A stretch of DNA of 64,000 nt, taken from positions 1,364,001-1,428,000 of the forward strand of contig NZ_CP029480.1 of the NCBI RefSeq assembly GCF_003258705.1, given 5' to 3'. How positions within the stretch are numbered: the first letter of the stretch is position 1; each line of letters opens with the position of its first letter. The DNA is from Arcticibacterium luteifluviistationis. Its GTDB lineage: Bacteria > Bacteroidota > Bacteroidia > Cytophagales > Spirosomataceae. Below the pieces are notes generated by a model that did not search any database, had not been told where the DNA came from, and was given only the letters and a program-made list of their open reading frames with translations. The position numbers and the translations under genes are program-made. Shown here piece after piece: positions 61,056 through 64,000 of the stretch.

Positions 61056-61745
61056 CTAAAGAACCTTGATTTCTGCCATTAACGGAATGGTATATTTTCT
61101 TTTGCTATCTAAATCAAGGCATAATGCTCTAGTTCGCCTTTTTTCTATTCTTTGGAATTTACGTTTTTTGAAAACAAAAGATTGACCGTCAGGTATATTT
61201 TCTAAATAAACTATCTCTGTAAGGTCTCCTTCATTGAAGGCCTTGATAGCTTTCATCAGTTTGGCGTCTCTGGTAGAAGAGGCCGGAGGATTTTTCATGT
61301 GAGCTGATAAAGGCCTTAGAATTTCCATTGGGAAAACAGATTCGGTAAGTAAAGGAATCATGAGCTGCTGAAAATTTAACTTCCATTCTTTGCCATGAGG
61401 AGCGGGTCTTTGCTTTATGTTTTTCTGATATTTTATAAAAACCCGTTGATGTGCTACTTCATGAATGTAAGTAATGAGGAAATTATAAGGGTTTAAGTCA
61501 TGATTGACCGTGATGGTATGGTGGCCATTGTGATATTTATAATTGCCCAAACAGCTACTTCTAGTTTTGCTGATAGAAAAAGAAAAAGGATTTTCTTCCC
61601 AGAGGTTGACACAGTATGTTAATGCGTCTGCGGGTACTTTTTTGCTTAAGGCATCACTAAAGACAGCTTTGGTCAAAACGGGTTTTGATGCCTTTTTAAC
61701 GGGTTTAGAAGTTCTTGTATTTTTTCTTTTTATGAAATCAAACAT
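61056..61745 (-). CDS. SprT-like zinc metalloprotease domain protein
   Basis: From ATG 61745 the protein is about 229 aa. The zinc motif is HEVAH (residues 119-123 counted from the longer reading at 61817), preceded by NPYNFLITYI and followed by HGKEWKLNFQQLM, whose histidine is the third ligand. SprT-like domains occur in DNA-protein-crosslink proteases and in uncharacterised bacterial proteins; the role here is unknown. The first 24 codons from 61817 are not family-like, so the internal start is preferred. It lies upstream of porU on the same strand, 51 bp away. Confidence 0.82.
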   Translation of the reverse strand: MFDFIKRKNTRTSKPVKKASKPVLTKAVFSDALSKKVPADALTYCVNLWEENPFSFSISKTRSSCLGNYKYHNGHHTITVNHDLNPYNFLITYIHEVAHQRVFIKYQKNIKQRPAPHGKEWKLNFQQLMIPLLTESVFPMEILRPLSAHMKNPPASSTRDAKLMKAIKAFNEGDLTEIVYLENIPDGQSFVFKKRKFQRIEKRRTRALCLDLDSKRKYTIPLMAEIKVL

Positions 61746-61864
61746 GAATGATGCAATGTTACCAGCAAGCCTATGTCTCCTGTATGAAATATTTATAGCA
61801 TCAAATTTAAGGTTCAAATTAGGATTGTTTGCCTTTTAGTGGAGTTCATTACTATCAAATAACT

Positions 61865-61872
61865 TAGATTTG
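61865..61872 (+). promoter_or_regulatory. -7 box before cysS
   Basis: TAGATTTG matches TAnnTTTG and lies 21 bp before the cysS ATG. A TTTG at 61828-61831 is too far for a standard -33 site, so only the -7 box is supported. Confidence 0.45.
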
Positions 61873-61893
61873 TGCTGAATTTAAAAAGACCGA

Positions 61894-63381
61894 ATGAGAG
61901 AGCTCAAGATTTATAACACGCTTAGTAGGAAAAAAGAAGTATTTACGCCTTTGACAGAGGGTTATGTAGGTATGTATGTTTGCGGACCCACCGTTTATAG
62001 CAATGCTCACTTGGGTAACGTTCGTACGTTTTTAACTTTTGACGTGCTATTTAGGTTTTTGCGTAGCATAGGCTATAAAGTAAGGTATGTCAGAAATATT
62101 ACTGATGTAGGGCACTTAGTGGGTGATGGTGACGAAGGAGAAGACAAGATTGGTAAAATGGCCAAGCTAGAGCAGTTAGAGCCTATGGAAGTGGTGCAGC
62201 GATATACTAACGACTTTCATGAAGTGCTAAAGCAATTTAACTTTTTGCCACCTAGTGTAGAGCCTACGGCTACAGGTCATTTGATAGAGCAGATAGAAGC
62301 AGTAAAAGATTTGATAGGGAAAGGTTTGGCTTATGAGTCAAACGGCTCTGTTTACTTCGATATCAATAAGTATAATGAGCAAGGTGGTAATTATGGTAAG
62401 CTTTCTGGAAGAATTCTGGAAGACTTATTAAATGAAACCAGAGTTTTGGACGGTCAGTCTGAAAAAAGGAATCCTTTAGATTTTGCCATTTGGAAAAATG
62501 CTTCGCCAGAACATATCATGCAGTGGCCTAGCCCATGGGGAATGGGATTTCCTGGTTGGCACCTAGAATGTAGCTGTATGAGTGCGAAGTATTTGGGTAA
62601 TCAATTTGATATTCACGGTGGTGGTATGGATTTGAAATTTCCACATCATGAATGTGAGATAGCTCAGGGAACCAGCCTTACAGGCCAAGAGCCCGTGAGA
62701 TACTGGATGCATACTAATATGCTTACCGTAAACGGTCAAAAGATGTCAAAGTCTTTAGGTAATAGCTTTTTACCAGCTCAGCTTTTTAAGGGGGACCATG
62801 AACTATTAGACCAGGCTTACAGCCCAATGACTGTAAGGTTTTTCATGCTTCAGTCGCAATACAGAAGTACGCTAGACTTTTCAAATGATGCCTTAAAGGG
62901 CTCGCAGAAAGCATTCAGGAGACTGCTTAATGGTTTTAGAATGATTAAGTCTATGTCTTTTGAAAGTGAAGATGTAGCGATTGACGAAAAGAAAAAAGCC
63001 ATTGTAGAAGACGCTATTGAAGGTTTTTATACTGCTTTGGGTGACGACCTTAATACTGCGGTGGGTATAGCCCATTTATTTACCTTGCTGAAGTATATCA
63101 ATATGATGTATATGAATCAGCTTCAATCTTCAGCACTAGGTGAAGAAACGTTTAACAAGCTGAAAACAAAATACCAGGAATTTTTTGAAGAAATCTTAGG
63201 GCTATCTGAAGAAGAAAACGGAACAGACACTTCTGTTCTCAACGGAATGTTGGAGCTTTATAAAGAGTATAAAGCAAACAGGCAGTTTGATAAAGTAGAC
63301 CAAATTAGAGCCTACTTTAAAGATAATGGGATGGTGATTAAAGACTTAAAGCACCGTATTGATTGGGCTTGGGAAGAGTAG
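61894..63381 (+). CDS. cysS: Cysteinyl-tRNA synthetase
   Basis: The 495-aa class I synthetase charges tRNA-Cys. The HIGH-type motif is in GPTVYSNAHLGNVRTFLTFD (about 31-50). The zinc-site cysteines and histidine are in VCGPTV, HLECSCMS and HHECEIAQ, and KMSKS is in NGQKMSKSLGNSFLPA. The C-terminal DALR-type helical domain ends in KDNGMVIKDLKHRIDWAWEE. Length is normal (460-500 aa). It is an essential housekeeping gene, transcribed alone from a TAnnTTTG box and closed by a strong terminator. Confidence 0.96.
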   Translation: MRELKIYNTLSRKKEVFTPLTEGYVGMYVCGPTVYSNAHLGNVRTFLTFDVLFRFLRSIGYKVRYVRNITDVGHLVGDGDEGEDKIGKMAKLEQLEPMEVVQRYTNDFHEVLKQFNFLPPSVEPTATGHLIEQIEAVKDLIGKGLAYESNGSVYFDINKYNEQGGNYGKLSGRILEDLLNETRVLDGQSEKRNPLDFAIWKNASPEHIMQWPSPWGMGFPGWHLECSCMSAKYLGNQFDIHGGGMDLKFPHHECEIAQGTSLTGQEPVRYWMHTNMLTVNGQKMSKSLGNSFLPAQLFKGDHELLDQAYSPMTVRFFMLQSQYRSTLDFSNDALKGSQKAFRRLLNGFRMIKSMSFESEDVAIDEKKKAIVEDAIEGFYTALGDDLNTAVGIAHLFTLLKYINMMYMNQLQSSALGEETFNKLKTKYQEFFEEILGLSEEENGTDTSVLNGMLELYKEYKANRQFDKVDQIRAYFKDNGMVIKDLKHRIDWAWEE

Positions 63382-63402
63382 ATTTTATTTAAGAATATTG
63401 TT

Positions 63403-63427
63403 AGCGAGGACTTTTAAAGTCCTCGCT
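63403..63427. terminator. Terminator after cysS
   Basis: Perfect 11-bp arms (agcgaggactt / aagtcctcgct) with a 3-nt loop are followed by a run of seven Ts on the plus strand, 22 bp after the cysS stop. It may also serve the convergent amidase gene. Confidence 0.9.
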
Positions 63428-63433
63428 ATTTTT

Positions 63434-64000
63434 TTAACCTTCTTTTTTAATACCTGCAGCAATCCAGTTTGCCATAGCCTGACGGTTATTAGGAATAAGA
63501 AGTCTTTTTTGGTCAAACTCATTAGTGATGTTACCAAGTTCAATGTAAACTGCTGTGGGCTTGGTTTCGTTTAGCATCCATAATCCACGAGATTTTACTA
63601 TTCCTTCATAACCTCTGCTACTCTGATGTTCGTCATACTTAGATTTGACAGTGCCATAGATAGAATTAGCTAAGCTTTTTCCAGAGGAACTGTATTCATT
63701 ATGATAGAAAAACACGTCTACTTTTTTATCATGGTATCTAGAGTCTACATGAGTGATGATAGTTCTTTGTGTATGAAAGCCTTTCGCTTTATTTTCATCG
63801 TAAAGTCTATTGATGATATCTGTTCGCTGACGTAATCGTGCTTTTTGGTTAAGTGGCATACTAGCCCCTCCCCAAACTGTCTCATCTTTGTCTGGAGCAA
63901 GAATTTTCTCATCTCTAATGCCGTCGTTTTCGTCACGCGTAATCATATATACTCTGGCACCATGACCTATTAGGTTTCGAGCTATTCTTAAGCTTACGTC
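63434..64000 (-). CDS. N-acetylmuramoyl-L-alanine amidase (Amidase_3), partial at the right edge
   Basis: The frame is open to base 64000, so at least 188 codons belong to a longer protein whose N-terminus lies outside. The visible part begins DVSLRIARNLIGHGARVYMI and continues TRDENDGIRDEKILAPDKD. It ends with TAVYIELGNITNEFDQKRLL, then NRQAMANWIAAGI, the C-terminal hallmark of zinc-dependent Amidase_3 enzymes, with the catalytic Glu in IELGN. The family cuts the amide bond between muramic acid and the peptide stem in cell-wall turnover and division. Relatives are exported; the signal region cannot be seen here. Confidence 0.85.
   Translation of the reverse strand, partial: DVSLRIARNLIGHGARVYMITRDENDGIRDEKILAPDKDETVWGGASMPLNQKARLRQRTDIINRLYDENKAKGFHTQRTIITHVDSRYHDKKVDVFFYHNEYSSSGKSLANSIYGTVKSKYDEHQSSRGYEGIVKSRGLWMLNETKPTAVYIELGNITNEFDQKRLLIPNNRQAMANWIAAGIKKEG

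Overview
The window looks like chromosomal DNA of a low-GC member of the Bacteroidota, possibly a gliding Cytophagales-like or related organism; the order is not certain. Reasons: PorU and PorV, the type IX secretion (T9SS) sortase and shuttle, lie side by side. A giant adhesin carries SprB-type repeats. Many exported proteins are lipoproteins or have Bacteroidota-style signal peptides. Shine-Dalgarno sequences are scarce, and several genes are preceded by TAnnTTTG -7 boxes. No tRNA, rRNA, CRISPR array, prophage or insertion sequence was recognised.

Layout. (1) 1-16424, minus strand: one uninterrupted frame of more than 5,470 codons that runs off the left edge. It encodes a surface protein made almost wholly of tandem modules. 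From the N-terminus these are eight DUF11/Asp-rich units of about 158 aa, two 153-aa units, about 17 SprB repeats of 75 aa, six 74-aa units, Ig/PKD-like modules, and 72-aa modules with four cysteines. Its N-terminus is odd: a short basic start joins directly into the middle of a repeat, with no signal peptide. (2) 16449-21303: a DinB-DnaE translesion pair and a GNAT acetyltransferase. (3) 21378-30353: a galacturonate operon, uxaB-uxaA-uxaC-kdgK-kdgA-exuT, preceded by kdgF and a decayed GH105 pectin-oligosaccharide hydrolase. (4) 30549-40899: transporters, an exported TIM-barrel protein, a Cu/Zn-SOD lipoprotein, a glycerophosphodiesterase, a mutarotase/Na+-symporter pair and a TonB-dependent-receptor-like barrel. 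(5) 41062-52906: metabolic and regulatory genes. These include two disrupted genes (DUF2927 and GyrI-like), a divergent Nramp protein, and a carboxylesterase divergent from a Nudix-HTH regulator across a perfect 12-bp inverted repeat. (6) 53011-64000: a penicillin acylase, a rhodanese, PorV, PorU, a SprT-like protein, CysS and a partial amidase.

How it fits together: PorU and PorV would process and anchor T9SS cargo, and the giant adhesin is a plausible cargo, although its C-terminal sorting domain lies outside the window. The uxa/kdg operon takes galacturonate to pyruvate and glyceraldehyde-3-phosphate. KdgF and the dead GH105 gene show that this locus once handled unsaturated pectin oligomers as well. 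Three genes are broken here (GH105, DUF2927, GyrI-like). The first and last each carry more than one lesion, so they are real pseudogenes rather than single read errors.
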